From NCBI GenBank assembly GCA_028335825.1, contig JAIOKI010000008.1, positions 186,001 to 250,000 of the forward strand: 64,000 nt of DNA, written 5' to 3'. The position numbers and the translations under genes are program-made. Numbering within the stretch: the first letter of the stretch is position 1; each line of letters begins with the position of its first letter. The notes beneath the pieces were generated by a model. The model searched no databases, was not told the DNA's origin, and was given only the letters and a program-made list of their open reading frames with translations. This DNA comes from Nosema muscidifuracis (Eukaryota > Microsporidia > Nosematidae). Of this stretch, positions 1 to 12,136 are shown piece by piece.

Positions 1-280
1 AATTTTGAGAGATATATAAATTATCAAGATCAACTTTATGACAAGTAGTATCGAAATTAATGTCAATAAAAGAATCAGCCAAACAATTCTGATCACATTT
101 ACACATTTGCTTAGTAAACTTGACCAAGCATTTAGGGTAATGTTCTAAAATACTTTGTAGTTCATTAGTATTTGCTATCATATTCTCATTAATCGATAAA
201 CATAATTCATTATATTTATCCATAAATTTTGATCTCCATTCTTTAAAGTCCACTGTCTTATTTGTTGAAACTTCATTCAT
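1..280 (-). CDS. hypothetical protein, 5' part only (runs off left edge)
   Basis: The reading frame opens at an ATG at 280 and stays open to the first base of the window (93 codons), so this is the N-terminal part of a longer gene. A CCC run lies 8 bases before the ATG on the coding strand (289-291), which supports the start. The protein begins MNEVSTNKTVDFKEW, has no signal peptide, and carries clustered cysteines around residues 51-80, including a C-x-C-x3-C spacing. I do not recognise the family. It is transcribed away from the tandem family that follows. The reading frame and start are solid; the function is unknown. Confidence 0.7.
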   Translation of the reverse strand, partial: MNEVSTNKTVDFKEWRSKFMDKYNELCLSINENMIANTNELQSILEHYPKCLVKFTKQMCKCDQNCLADSFIDINFDTTCHKVDLDNLYISQN

Positions 281-288
281 CTAAAAGA

Positions 289-291
289 GGG
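289..291 (-). promoter_or_regulatory. CCC start-proximal signal
   Basis: On the coding strand the sequence is TACCCTCTTTTAGATG. This is the CCC-type element found before most genes here, and it fixes the start at 280. Confidence 0.6.
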
Positions 292-3200
292 TATTTTTTT
301 ATATTTATCTTTTTTTCAAAAAAATTGTATTAATTAAAAAAAAATATTAAAAGATTTTTTTATGATAAAATTTTATATAACAAATGTTACAACATTAAAT
401 TTTTTTATTTTTCTTATAAATTAAATTTAATTAAAGTCATTAATTATTTTTTATGAAATAATTACTAAAATATATTATATTAAATTTTTAGGTAATTAAA
501 ATTTGAATATTTCTTAAATTTTATGAAAGACATTATATAAAAATACATACATACTCGAAATAAATTATTATATTTCCAAAATGTTAGAGCTTGACCTGAT
601 ATACTAAAATATCATTTTTATAAATTAAAATACAAATTTATTGAATTTAAATAAACAAATAAAACTATCATTTCAGACACTAAATTTTTTATTGAATCAT
701 TTATTTTACTAAGAGTTTTATCAACATAAACTTTAAAGTAGACTTGAGATTAAAATTTATATTATAATTTGATAAAAAATTAAGTATTTTTTTATAAAAA
801 TATTTTATTTCTATTTTAGCTCAATATTAAAATTTCTTATTAATATTCTCTTGATAAATTATTTTCCTAATGTCTTTTAAAAATTTAATTTATTTAATAT
901 TTTTAAGTTCAAAAGTTATTCATAATGTTGTAACGACAATCTGTTAAAAATATTTTAATTTTTAATTAGTTTATAAAATATGCTTTTTGATACTCTAACA
1001 ATGCCTAGTATATATTTTTTTAATAATTTAATTATTGATTCAGATTTATTATAAATTACGCAAATATATTGAATGAATTATTACTAATCATATTTATTTA
1101 GTAGCATTGATAACAATTGTTAAAGTAGAATGTTTGTTTTTGATAATTAAAAAATACGTAATTAAATTTAAATTTGATCTTTTAAAATGAAGGTGATGAA
1201 ACTTAGATAGAAATAATAAAATCTTGACCAATTAGTTTTTCTCATTTCTAAAGACTAAAAGAAAAAAATTACCAATTAATATACAATTTAGCTAGGTATT
1301 ATTTTTTTTTATTCATTAACACAATACCTTATCTTAAATTTAATAAGTATTAGTATTTTTGACTCTATGTTATTTATAAAGGATCTTAAAGATTATTCTT
1401 GGCTTCTATTTAATATATGTCTATATTTGGCAATTTAACTTTATCTACATTTTAAAAGAACATTGGTAGTTTGTTAAAGTACCGTTTACGATACTATACG
1501 GTATTTTCCTGAATTTATACTATTATAAAAAAGTTGAGTAAAACAATTATATTCAATAGCTACTAATCATAATCTTATTTACAAAGTAAAATTTTTATTC
1601 AAGTTATAAATTTATTTATAATAATTTACTTTTGATAAATAAAGTTGTTCTATTGCTTATAAATTTATTTTTAGAATTTTTAACATATTCATCACGTAAT
1701 TAAAAATTTTAATTTGTATTTAAAAAGGGTTTTACTATTTTTAAAAAAAAAGACTTGACAATATCAAATATTTAATATTATATTATGGTATATTATGTTA
1801 AGCATTAATAACTGATAAAATAATACTATTCTTTTATATATATGCTTATTCTTGTATAAAATAGTATTCTTATTTAAGAGGATTTAAGTAATTTTTTTAA
1901 TCTATAATCAATACTATTACGAATTTTTCAATTTATTTAATTTAAATCTAAAAGACATAATACATGTACTAAAATTAATTCATTGTTAAAAGTAACAAAA
2001 AATTACAAAGAAAAGCTCTTGAGATTGACTAATTAGTATTAATGAACCGAAGATATCTATAAAGTAATATTAGTATACAATAAAATCATATAAGACTGTA
2101 CAGAGTCGATGATGCGATTAATATTATGATAGAAATATAATCATCCTTCTAAGAGAAGAGAAATCTATATAGATGTACAAGATTTAATTATATTTCTAAA
2201 GCAAGCATATGTTTTACTGTAACAAAAAAAAATATCAAATTATTTAATTAAACAGATCAAGAGAATTCTTTAATAATTATATGAGATGAGATTAAAAACA
2301 AACATATAAAATGTTATTATTACTAATTCAGAAAAGATTTCAAACCGTTTTAGTATATTAGTTTATATCCAACGAAAGAGCAGAAAGATAGTTAAACTAA
2401 AATACAATAAGCCAGAAACATTTATAATTGATATGTAAAAATATTTATTAGTATCTGAAAAAATCATCTGAAGCCAAAAACTTATAAGAATAAGTTTAAG
2501 GCATTATTTGTATGAAATAATTATCGTTAAAACTGAAAAAACAGAAGATTATTTGTTAATTACAATGATTCAATGTACAAATACAAGACGAGGTGACTTA
2601 GCACAACTAAATTTATAATAAAAAGAGGATGACTTAATACTTGAAGCAAATTATAACTCAGATTTCTAAAATGACTTTATAGAGCTTATAATTAAATCAT
2701 TATAGTCAACCTTTTGAATTAATAAATTAAGAATCTTAATAGTATAAACAGTAAATAATTTATGTTCTTAAGTTTCTTTATTCATTATTAATAAAAATAT
2801 CGTTTACTATTTCAATTGAAGAGTGCACAGAGACCAAATATTAAAAATAATGTTAGTAAGCCCAGTTAGTTATAGAAAGTAACGTGTGGGTTGAAATTGA
2901 TGAGTATCTAATAATGTAAAAAATAGAGAGAAAAGATCCTATATGCTTCTGTTTAATTATCGAGCCATTTCTTGTTGAGTAAGATGATACAGAATTAATA
3001 TACTGTTAATTAATAGTTTTAAGTTTTTTACTATTAAACTTTTAAAGATATTATTTTCTTTGGCGATATGTCTTGTCATAATTTTTTATATCAATTAATT
3101 AAAAATTTATAAAGAGTAATAATTAAATCATGTAAAGCAATAATTTGAATAATTAGATTTTATATCAATTAATTTAATATTACATTTTAAATAATAAAAA

Positions 3201-3949
3201 ATCTACATGCTAATTTAAAATAACGTAAATATTATTTATTTCTTAAAATATGAAAATCTCTGGTATTAAAAAATAATCAGTGTAAACCTTTTTAATTAAT
3301 ATTTAGATGCTACTCAGATACTCTTTTAAAGGCAAGTAGTATGTGAATATGAAAATATTTATGTTTTTTATGAATAGGTTATCTAGTCATGTAATTTTAA
3401 TTTTTTTTAATAAAAATATTTAAAGAATCTTCTAAATTCAATATTTTCTGTTAGCAATGATTTAATTGTATAGATTATTAAGTAAAAAATCAAAATATAA
3501 ATATTTATTGAAATTAAAATAAGATTTTAACAACACCAAAACTCTGAAATTAATATTCATTGATAGAAAATGGCTTATCATAAAGGCATATTTGTATAAA
3601 AACTTTTTATTCAAATATTAGTAAAGACACTGAATGTACTCAATACATTTATAAGAGATATTTATTTAAGCAAAAATAAATAATCAATTTTATATTATTT
3701 GTATGTATGAAAATTAACAAGACTCTTAAATTATATAAAAATATATTTAAAATTACTAAATTCTTTATTTTTTTATATTTCAGAAGTCTAATTAAAAATT
3801 AATTTGAAGATTATATTAAAATTTAAATTAATTCTTGAAATTTATAAAATATAAATTTGTAATAGTTGAAAAACTATTGTTTAAGAAATTTTTATAAATT
3901 TAATTTATTTAAATGCAAACTTTTATTAATTTTTTTTCTTTTTTCCGTA
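292..3949. other. gene-poor AT-rich interval
   Basis: About 3.6 kb with no intact gene on either strand. Most of it is featureless AT-rich DNA. The stretch around 2000-2960 has somewhat higher GC and strand-biased composition and contains a coding relic that is listed separately. I see no tRNA, rRNA or long repeat here. Confidence 0.6.
2310..2600 (+). pseudogene. decayed coding stretch, possibly a recombinase-like element
   Basis: One frame stays almost open for about 97 codons with only two internal stops, which is unusual in DNA this AT-rich where stops are dense. It includes the peptide TEDYLLITMIQCTNTRRGDL. This resembles the box-I region of tyrosine recombinases (a helix, then T-x-x-R-R-G-D-L with the catalytic Arg). 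No convincing box II or catalytic Tyr was found downstream, where the frame breaks down repeatedly. It could be a relic of a Crypton-type DNA transposon or of an unrelated host gene. The assignment is tentative. Confidence 0.3.
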
Positions 3950-4924
3950 ATGCTCATAGCAACACTTATTAAAGATATTTTTTGTGCTATTCAAGTACAG
4001 TTATTTAGCGAATCAAATGATATAACTAAACAAACTACATTAATTCTTGGATTAGATAATAGTCTATCAGAGTATTTTAGTGGAGAAATAAATTTAAATA
4101 ATAAGATGCTAAAAAATGAAATGAGAATATTTAAAAAAGTACCTGATCATTTGAATTTTAAATATAAAAATTCTATTAACAATGATTTTATTTTTTTTAT
4201 TACAACTGTTGATACTAGCCTACTTAAATTTGGAAAAATAATTGATCTGAATTTAATTTTAGATATAGAAGTATTTAGAAGACAAGTATCTTTACATATA
4301 CATGATATTTTATCAGAAAATATCGTTTATCAAATGTCTTTTGACTTATATCCTCCAATATTAATTCATAAGATTATTAAAATAGGTAAAGATGATTATA
4401 AGTGTTGTCTAGATATGTTAAAACAATCAAATATTCTCAACGAAGATGAAATTAAAGACCAACTAAATCAAATATCTGATACATATTTAGCATTGGAATA
4501 TAAATACAATAAAGATATTTTTTACTTAGAGAACTACGATGAGAAAAAGATATATTATGGTGATAGTCAAGTATTTAAAAGAAGAAAGGAAGAAAATCTA
4601 GAGTTTTATTTTCAAGAAGATGATATTAATTTCAAAAAAATACAATGGAAAAAGTACGATAAAAAATACAATTTTATTAAAGATATTTTAAAGGTAAATG
4701 AAATAATAAGAGATATAAGAAACAATATAAAATATTATAATGAAACAGATAGTACTGAAAAAATTAAATTTGAACTGTCTAATGATATTAAAGAACATCT
4801 ATCTATAATACTAAGTGATGATAATATTAAAGATGAAATAATTCAACATAACCCATCTATAGTTGAGAAAATTTCTCCTTACGTCATTATATTATCATCT
4901 ATGCTTTTTTCTGCATTTTATTAA
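3950..4924 (+). CDS. tandem-family secreted/membrane protein, member 1
   Basis: The 324-aa protein starts MLIATLIKDIFCA, a short hydrophobic signal-like segment. It ends in a hydrophobic stretch (about residues 307-324) with no charged tail. The frame is open upstream to a TTG at 3866, but the ATG at 3950 fits the family pattern: hydrophobic leader at residue 1, with CC at 3945-3946 just before it. The middle is rich in Lys, Asp, Ile and Asn and predicted helical, with few cysteines. It is the most divergent member, so membership rests on layout, position and strand rather than on clear residue matches. Function is unknown; secretion or a surface location is inferred from the two end segments. 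Confidence 0.65.
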   Translation: MLIATLIKDIFCAIQVQLFSESNDITKQTTLILGLDNSLSEYFSGEINLNNKMLKNEMRIFKKVPDHLNFKYKNSINNDFIFFITTVDTSLLKFGKIIDLNLILDIEVFRRQVSLHIHDILSENIVYQMSFDLYPPILIHKIIKIGKDDYKCCLDMLKQSNILNEDEIKDQLNQISDTYLALEYKYNKDIFYLENYDEKKIYYGDSQVFKRRKEENLEFYFQEDDINFKKIQWKKYDKKYNFIKDILKVNEIIRDIRNNIKYYNETDSTEKIKFELSNDIKEHLSIILSDDNIKDEIIQHNPSIVEKISPYVIILSSMLFSAFY

Positions 4925-6669
4925 TTAAATATAATTGTATATAACAAATATCTGTAATGAAATTAATTTTTATAATTTGCTTACATCGTTTTGGTTAAAA
5001 ATATCTTGTTGATTAATTTATTCTCTTAAATTATATAGTAGCCAATCAAAATGCATATAATGATCATATATTTATAGTTGGGTAGTATGTAGAAAAAACT
5101 AACTGTTTATAATTAGTGTACTGCTACGACAATATAAAATACTAAATTTTACATAGCTAGAGTTTCATTTTATTGTTATATATTATTTATCTTCATCAAA
5201 AAAATACATTACCATTCTAAGAAAGGAAAGCTTTAGCTAATTATCTATATAAATAAAAAGTTTAAAATTCGACATTTGTTAATTTTAATAAAAAAATATA
5301 TTATCGTTTTCTGAACAAAAATCTTTAGCTAATCATCCATATATATTATATCATTAATATTTTTTAAAGATTTTAGTAATCCCTAATATTCATTGATTAA
5401 AAAATAGCCAGTTATATAATAAAATTATTAGTACATCTATTCAATATGATTGGTTATTATCAAATTAATTTTAAAAATCTATAACAATATTCAAATAAGT
5501 TATAATCATGATAGTTATAAAATATTATTTTACATTTATAAATTATTGATTAAGCTTTTATTCAATCAAATTAGATAGTTAGGTTGTATTTGATGTAGCT
5601 GTATTGAAGTTTTTTTATTATAATAAAACTTTTTTGAATATAAATTGTTAATATAAAATTAGATTATTTAATTTGATATCATTGAGCTCGAAACTTAAAA
5701 AACAAACCAATATTATATAAAATAAATTCAGTTATATATATTTAAAACAGATACTTTTAATTTATTGATAAAATAGTTCAACAATGTTTTTATTGTTAAT
5801 TTTTGTATTTAATGGAGTAGTTATATTTTTAAAATTTTCTTCTTCATAATTTTAATTATTCATCATTAAATTATCTTATATCCTTAACAAAATATGAAAA
5901 TCATATCTATTAACTAATAAAAAATAAACCTTTTTATTTAAAAATATTTAACCTGTCAAATATTTCAAAATACTGTTTTTATTATGTCATCTTATATTTT
6001 CAATGATTGAAAATTCTTTGATAATAATTACATTTGGTATTATAAAATATTTTTATATTGAATAATAAAGTAAAACAATTATCAAATATAATAAAAATTA
6101 ATTTATTTTTCTACGAAATAGAAAATCATTCAAAATGACAGAAGCATATATGATTTCTATATTTAGAATAATATAAAATTTAGGTTAATGATAAAAAACA
6201 GATAAAAATATTTTTTAATAATTATTCCTATTTTGTATTGTAAATAATTTATCTAGAAAAATATAAATCGATTAAAGTTAAAAAACAATTAAACAACTAA
6301 TATTAAGCATTTAAGAAATTTATTGATTCAATAACATCATCTGTTATTTTGAAAATAATCATAAACACATTAATTAATTTTAATTAATAATAAATTAATA
6401 TCAATTTAGAACAATGAAACTCTCTTTTTTATTAAATAAGTATACAGAATCATTTTTTAAGAATTGATCATTAAGATTAATTAACATTTTTTTATTTTAG
6501 ATTTAAAATTCAAATAGAAATATACTTAAAAATTATAGTTACTTATCAAAAATAAACTTAAAAATACATTAATATTAAATGATCAACATCTAACTATATT
6601 TTACAATAAATTAAAATTAATTTATAATTTATGACGTCATAGAATATACATATTATGATTTTTTCATAT
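4925..6669. other. AT-rich spacer, no gene seen
   Basis: No supported gene. Two diverged copies of a short segment containing CTTTAGCTAATYATCYATAT lie near 5231-5250 and 5322-5345. A perfect 10-bp palindrome ATGACGTCAT lies at 6631-6640, about 30 bases before the next CCC signal. Confidence 0.5.
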
Positions 6670-6672
6670 CCC
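6670..6672 (+). promoter_or_regulatory. CCC start-proximal signal
   Basis: ATCCCTTATG: the run ends two bases before the ATG at 6675. It marks 6675, not the ATG at 6720, as the ancestral start of tandem-family member 2. Confidence 0.55.
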
Positions 6673-6674
6673 TT

Positions 6675-7592
6675 ATGAAGTTTTAAATATTTTTAGCTCT
6701 AGTATACACTACAACATATATGTATATCAATACAACTTATGATAAAATAAGAAATCAAACTGTTGTACTGTTTATTTTAGAAAATATATTTCAGAAAGAA
6801 TTTGTTGGTTCAATTACTATACCCAAGAAAAATATTACGCAAAATTTTAAACAGCTTAACAAGTATCATGATATTGAATTTGTTCAATTAGATAAAATTT
6901 TTAAAAATAATAGTCATTTATCCAATGATAAGTACTACAAGATATTTTTAACCTATATTGATGACTCTTTAATAGAAGATGAAGAAAATTTAGTTATTAA
7001 GTGGAGTATCGGTGCTGATGAATTTGAGAATGAAATATCTATAAAAAAAGAAAAATCTGATAATCAAGTTATAAGCGTAAATTTAGATGTATACAAGATT
7101 ATAGAACAGCAATTTAAATCTATTGTAACAAAAAAGATTTTTTTAAAAAACTGCAATTTATCTTTAAATCATGATCATAAAAGATTACGAAAATATAATG
7201 TTAATAACATAAGTGAATTTGTTTATAAGTATAAAAGAAATATTTTATTGTTGAAAAAGTTGGAAAATGATTTTGTCAAATTCAAGAAATATACTGACAC
7301 AATTTTTTGTAAGTCAATATCAGATTTTGAAAGAAAGTATATTCTAAGTAACATTTTGATCAGATCTAATAATTATAAAGCTGAAATATTTTCTTCACTT
7401 GAACTGTGTACAGATAGCATTACAGAATGTATCGATTTATTTTATCAATTATCAGAATATACTATTGAAAAAATTGAGATAGCTAAAAAAAATAAAAGTG
7501 ATATTAATACGTCAGAAAATAATAAATAATTTGTTTTATATTGTTATATAGTTATAATTACTTATTATAAAAGTTTAAAAAAAATACTGTGA
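6675..7592 (+). pseudogene. tandem-family member 2, stops beside both targeting segments
   Basis: From the CCC-marked ATG at 6675 the frame reads MKF, stop (TAA at 6684-6686), then IFLALVYTTTYMYINTTYD, which matches the signal-peptide region of the sister genes (for example SLVYTTA then YKVYSMYD). The body is then open from the ATG at 6720 to a TAA at 7527-7529 (269 aa). In the same frame after that stop come about 20 mostly hydrophobic codons (FVLYCYIVIITYY) ending in a stop at 7590-7592, placed where sister genes have their C-terminal membrane segment. The body is long and intact, so the damage is recent, or a soluble cytosolic product starting at 6720 is still made, or the stops are assembly errors. 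The tail match is weaker evidence, because AT-rich DNA often encodes hydrophobic residues. Confidence 0.6.
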
Positions 7593-9568
7593 TATACACG
7601 GTATCTTTAGTTATTCAATGGTTATTTCACAAATCTACTATTATTATCTTATCAGAAACCAATTTTTTAACAAAATTAAGATTCTTTGATTAGATAGTTT
7701 AAAAATTAAATTTTATCTATTTATCATAAATTCGATTAAAATTATGTAGTTTTTTAAAATCAAAAGTATAAATAAAGCAATTTATTCAATATAGGTTTGC
7801 TAATGCATTCAATTTTTAAATCATGCAATAAAAATAGCATTTATTTACAAAAAAAATGTAATAAGATTTAGAAGTTTTATATGTTATTTTGAATAGTACT
7901 AAATATTTAATATAAATCTTGCTATGTAAAAATAAATATGTTATAAATATTATATTCTTTAACTATTATTCTATAAGAACATTATATTGTTGCTTAAGAT
8001 ATACAAACTTTTATTTATATGAGATCTGGTATTTTATATTAATTATTTATAATATATTTGTAGATATTTCTTGTACTGACAGTTCCTGAAGCGTGTTTTA
8101 GGCTATAAATTGTAGTTTAAATCACTCATTCACGGATATTTCATTTACATTACATTGGCTATAAATCTTTAAACTATTTAATATTATCTTAAGTATATTG
8201 TGTTTGTATATGCAACGATTTTTGTCAATTTATAATTCATTTACAGTAACAAACAAATTGGTTAATACACATTTCTTATCATATAAGGATTAATTCTAAA
8301 TTTACAATTATGTAAAGAAGTCAATTATTTGATATTTTGTTAATTTATGTTATATGTTCTTTTCTTATTTTAAAATATCTGATTATTCTTATTTCAATCA
8401 TAATAATAATTCTAATTACTTTGGTAATATAAAGTTAAAAAAATAAAAATTTAATTTAAGTATATTAGAATGAAGTTTTGTTTTTGTTTATTCATAAACA
8501 TATTTTGATTCGTACATGAGTAGCTTAGTCTTAATTGAAGCTTCTAGTGTGAACCAATTCCTCAAGACCTTCTATATTTATTCTTTTAAGAGTCATCTTA
8601 AGCATCCAAGATTGAGTTTATACTTCAATTTTGTTGTCCAAATCTAGTTCCATCTTGTGTTTTTTGTATAATTTTTCTATCACTTAAGAAATATTTCGAG
8701 TTTTATACTTGTGTACTGAGCTAAAGTGGTTAGCTGTATGTCGTATTTTTATTTCTTCCCCACTTCAACAGTTCATAAATTATTAAACGAACTGATTCCT
8801 ACCTCAATGATTAAAATTTCTTATTATTATTATAGAGCACGTATATGTCTGGATTATTATATTTTACTCGGATTGTATTCGTGTGTCTAACTTATTTTTA
8901 CTTTTTCGTTAGTTATATATTTCTGAACCGAATGGCTTATTATCTTTTTATTAGTAGTAATATTATACTGATGGCAAAGATTCATGTGTTAACTTTTGAG
9001 CACCTAATTATGTCTTTTCATGCATTCATGATTTATTATTCTGTCATATGATCTACTGTTTTTATTTCGTCATTACAATTATAACATTTACCTCCTTTTT
9101 CTAACAATAAGCATCTATCTTGAAGAGCACACAATAGTGCTTCTATAATAAAGTTATTGTTTAATTGTATTTGATTTTAGATTATAAAATAAATCACGTA
9201 ATTATCAGTCAAATTTAAGGGATAATGTGTCATAAATACTTTCACTTAGATTTCTAAAAAATCATAATTCAAAACTATGACTATTAATTTTAATTAAAAT
9301 TGATTTTTTCTAAAATTATTGCTAAAAATACGTGATATCTTTTTAAAATATTAAAAAGATGACTAAAGTACAAAATTAAAATAAATGATAAAATTTAATT
9401 TTTTCAATTAACCCTTTCCCTTTAATTTTGATCAACTAGTCTTTTTTAATTTGCTAATTTTATAATATTAAGTAGAATATACGTATCAATCATCTCATGA
9501 TTTTTAATATATCACATAGAAAGATTATTGGATTTCATGTATATAAATAAAGAAAAAATAGATAAAAT
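7593..9568. other. gene-poor spacer with a slightly GC-richer relic
   Basis: No supported gene. The part around 8040-9150 has more G and C than its surroundings and is partly readable on both strands, but every frame is broken many times. A 68-codon frame at 8845-9051 is all-hydrophobic and lacks a CCC signal, so I do not call it. It may be a decayed gene or DNA transposon of unknown kind. Confidence 0.4.
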
Positions 9569-9685
9569 ATGAATTTCACTTTTATATTGTCTATATTTGT
9601 ATTGAATGTATTTACTGTTAAAAATAAAAATAAGAAAAAAGAAACTGTAGAATCTTCTGATGAATCTTTTGATGGATATTTCTGA
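9569..9685 (+). CDS. possible small secreted peptide (38 aa)
   Basis: A short frame reads MNFTFILSIFVLNVFT and then a basic stretch (VKNKNKKK) and an acidic Ser-rich end (ETVESSDESFDGYF). The first 16 residues look like a signal peptide. There is no CCC signal before the ATG. A frame this short with a hydrophobic start can arise by chance in AT-rich DNA, and in-frame hydrophobic codons continue after the stop, so it could instead be the remnant of a larger gene. Kept as a low-confidence call. Confidence 0.25.
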   Translation: MNFTFILSIFVLNVFTVKNKNKKKETVESSDESFDGYF

Positions 9686-11139
9686 TTAAATATGTCTTTG
9701 ATTATATTTTTTTATATTTATAATTTGGTAAAGTCTACTTATTTTAATTAAAAAAATAAACAAACAAAATTCTAAATATCTTAAAAATCACAAAAAAATT
9801 TGAAAAAGAATTTGACATACTTGTGTAACAATATTTTTTATTAAGTTAACTAAGTTTAAAAATATTTTAACCTACATTTTTATGTGATAAATCTTCAATG
9901 GAATAAAATATAATATCAAAAGTATGAAACAGAAAACAAAGTACTACAAATCGTGTTTATTTTTAAAAAATGATCTTAATAGGTAAAAATATCAAATGAT
10001 GAATAAAAACATAGGAAAAATAATTAAATATTAATAAATACAAAATATATAATTAGATAATTGATTGTATTTATAGAGCTATACTGCAATTAACTAAAAC
10101 ATTGCTTTTTATGACTTAATATGTATGAAATAAATATTATAAAAAATTAGATCTACTCGATTTGTTTAAATATCTGTATATGGAAATATAATTTCATATA
10201 ATACTTAATAATGATATTTAATTATTTTTTTACAATAATCTATAATGAATTCATTCCATTTTTTTGATAACTTCTTCTAAATCCAACGTATTTATTTGAT
10301 GTTCTGATATGAATAAGTGAGATTAAGAAATACAATCTATTACAAATTTTTGATAAATTAATTTAGATTGCTACTTTGTTCATAATTATATTTTTTTCTG
10401 ATTACTGAAAATATTTTAATTAGTATAAATATATTTAGAAGATTTGCTTATTCTCTATCCCTAATTTCAAAATTTTATTCTCATTTTAAAAACGGAAAAA
10501 GTTTAAATTAACATAAATTTATAAATTATTCTTCTTTTCGAAAGTACTCAAATATTGTAATTTACAAGTATTACTATCTATGCTTCTAATAAAATCACTT
10601 AATAAATTAATAATTGATAAAACTAATAATAGAAGAACTAAAAAAACTATAGAGTCAATAAATTAGATGAATAAAGAAATTTTAGTAAGATCAAATTTAA
10701 ATATTTTAGATATTGATAAGATAGGCTCTTTAAAAAAGATACATGTATAAATAAAAATTAAATTATATTGAACAAACCTTGTATATCTTCTGTGATTACA
10801 GAAATTCTTTAAACACTCAAATATACTATTTATTTTTATCATCTGGCAACTTTACCTCTTTAATTATTTTTTACTCAAAGATTCAACAAGCTTATAACTT
10901 TCAAAATATTATAAATCTAATTTTACTAACTAACTATTTTTTTGATAATTATAATATAAACACGTAAGCCGTTAATATTTGACCTGTTTATGTTAAAAAA
11001 ATTTAAAGCATCTCGCAAATACAATAAAGGCCATTTAATCTAATTATCAATAATTTTTATATTTTATTTTTTGAAGCTGTATTAATAAAATGACGTTGTT
11101 AATTTCTAGAATAATTAATTTATAGTTTTGAAATTTTAA
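9686..11139. other. AT-rich spacer, no gene seen
   Basis: No supported gene, RNA or clear repeat. A 62-codon frame at 10779-10967 begins with TTG and has no start signal; it is judged to be chance. Confidence 0.5.
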
Positions 11140-11146
11140 CCCTAAT

Positions 11147-12136
11147 ATGAAATTATTTCTTTGCTGTAAGTTGATTTATTCTACAACAAATTTCTTTTAT
11201 AATACAAATTATGATTCTAACAGTATCCAATTTATTGTGACATGTTTCTTATCAAAGCTTTACACTGAAGATTTTCAAACAGATTTTACTATTGATATAA
11301 AAAATGAATCATTCAAGTTTGATAAAGTAATAGAAAAACAAGAATATTTGAAATTATATAATATTAGTATTGATAATGTAGATTTAAATGACATTTCTAG
11401 ATATGATTTGTTTAGTACATCAGTTAAAAATGATGATTTTTCAAATGGAACAATATCAATTAAGTCTGATGTTATAAAATTTTCTCAAGAAATTAGATTT
11501 TCTATTGAATCTAATCAAACGCATGCTTTAAAGATAGCTTTATGTAAACAAAGTTTTTTTGAAAAAAAAGTTAAGTTAATAATTAACAAATTTAAAACAA
11601 TACAAGCAATAAAACGATTTACTTTAGAGAATCATAAAATAGATAATCAATCAATCAATGAAGAATATAAAAAAAGGATTAACCAGTTACAATCTTTAAT
11701 ATCAGAAACAAATATAAAACTTAAAAATATTATGGATTTATTTGATACTAAAGATGAAGATAAATTTTCAGAAGAATTAGAAAAATATTTTTCTGATAAA
11801 TTATGTGAAAATTCCGATGAATTTGAGCAAGAGTTGTATAATTCTTTAAGGACTATCAAAGGTACTCTTATGAAAATTAGATATATAATACAAGCATTAT
11901 ACAGTTATATAACTGATATAGAACCAGATAGCAATATTCGTAAGGAAATTCAAAAATCAGTACTTAATGAATTCATTAATACAGAATGTTGTTATAATGA
12001 CTTTTTTAGTAAGCCTAATAAAGACAAAAAAGATTATGTTGTTAAAGAACCTAATAATTTTATTGAAGTAAGTATTACTGTATCAGTTTTATGCATTATT
12101 ACTTATGGTATTTATTATTTAAGTACTATATACTAA
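11147..12136 (+). CDS. tandem-family secreted/membrane protein, member 3
   Basis: A 329-aa protein with a start-proximal CCC (11140-11142). Residues 1-12 (MKLFLCCKLIYS) form a signal peptide followed by TTNFFYNTNYD, the degenerate family motif. Residues about 170-260 are strongly charged with heptad-like spacing, suggesting a coiled coil. Residues about 306-325 form a C-terminal hydrophobic helix, with only a few residues after it. There is no internal repeat. It lies on the same strand as its neighbours but 3.6 kb past member 2. Likely secreted and membrane-held or GPI-like; function unknown. The 70-codon antisense frame at 11647-11859 is a shadow. Confidence 0.75.
   Translation: MKLFLCCKLIYSTTNFFYNTNYDSNSIQFIVTCFLSKLYTEDFQTDFTIDIKNESFKFDKVIEKQEYLKLYNISIDNVDLNDISRYDLFSTSVKNDDFSNGTISIKSDVIKFSQEIRFSIESNQTHALKIALCKQSFFEKKVKLIINKFKTIQAIKRFTLENHKIDNQSINEEYKKRINQLQSLISETNIKLKNIMDLFDTKDEDKFSEELEKYFSDKLCENSDEFEQELYNSLRTIKGTLMKIRYIIQALYSYITDIEPDSNIRKEIQKSVLNEFINTECCYNDFFSKPNKDKKDYVVKEPNNFIEVSITVSVLCIITYGIYYLSTIY

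Noticed and set aside
8845-9051. 68-codon hydrophobic frame
   Set aside because: No start signal, lies in a broken patch, and the composition is what T-rich DNA gives by chance.
10779-10967. 62-codon frame
   Set aside because: Starts with TTG, has no start signal and no recognisable feature.
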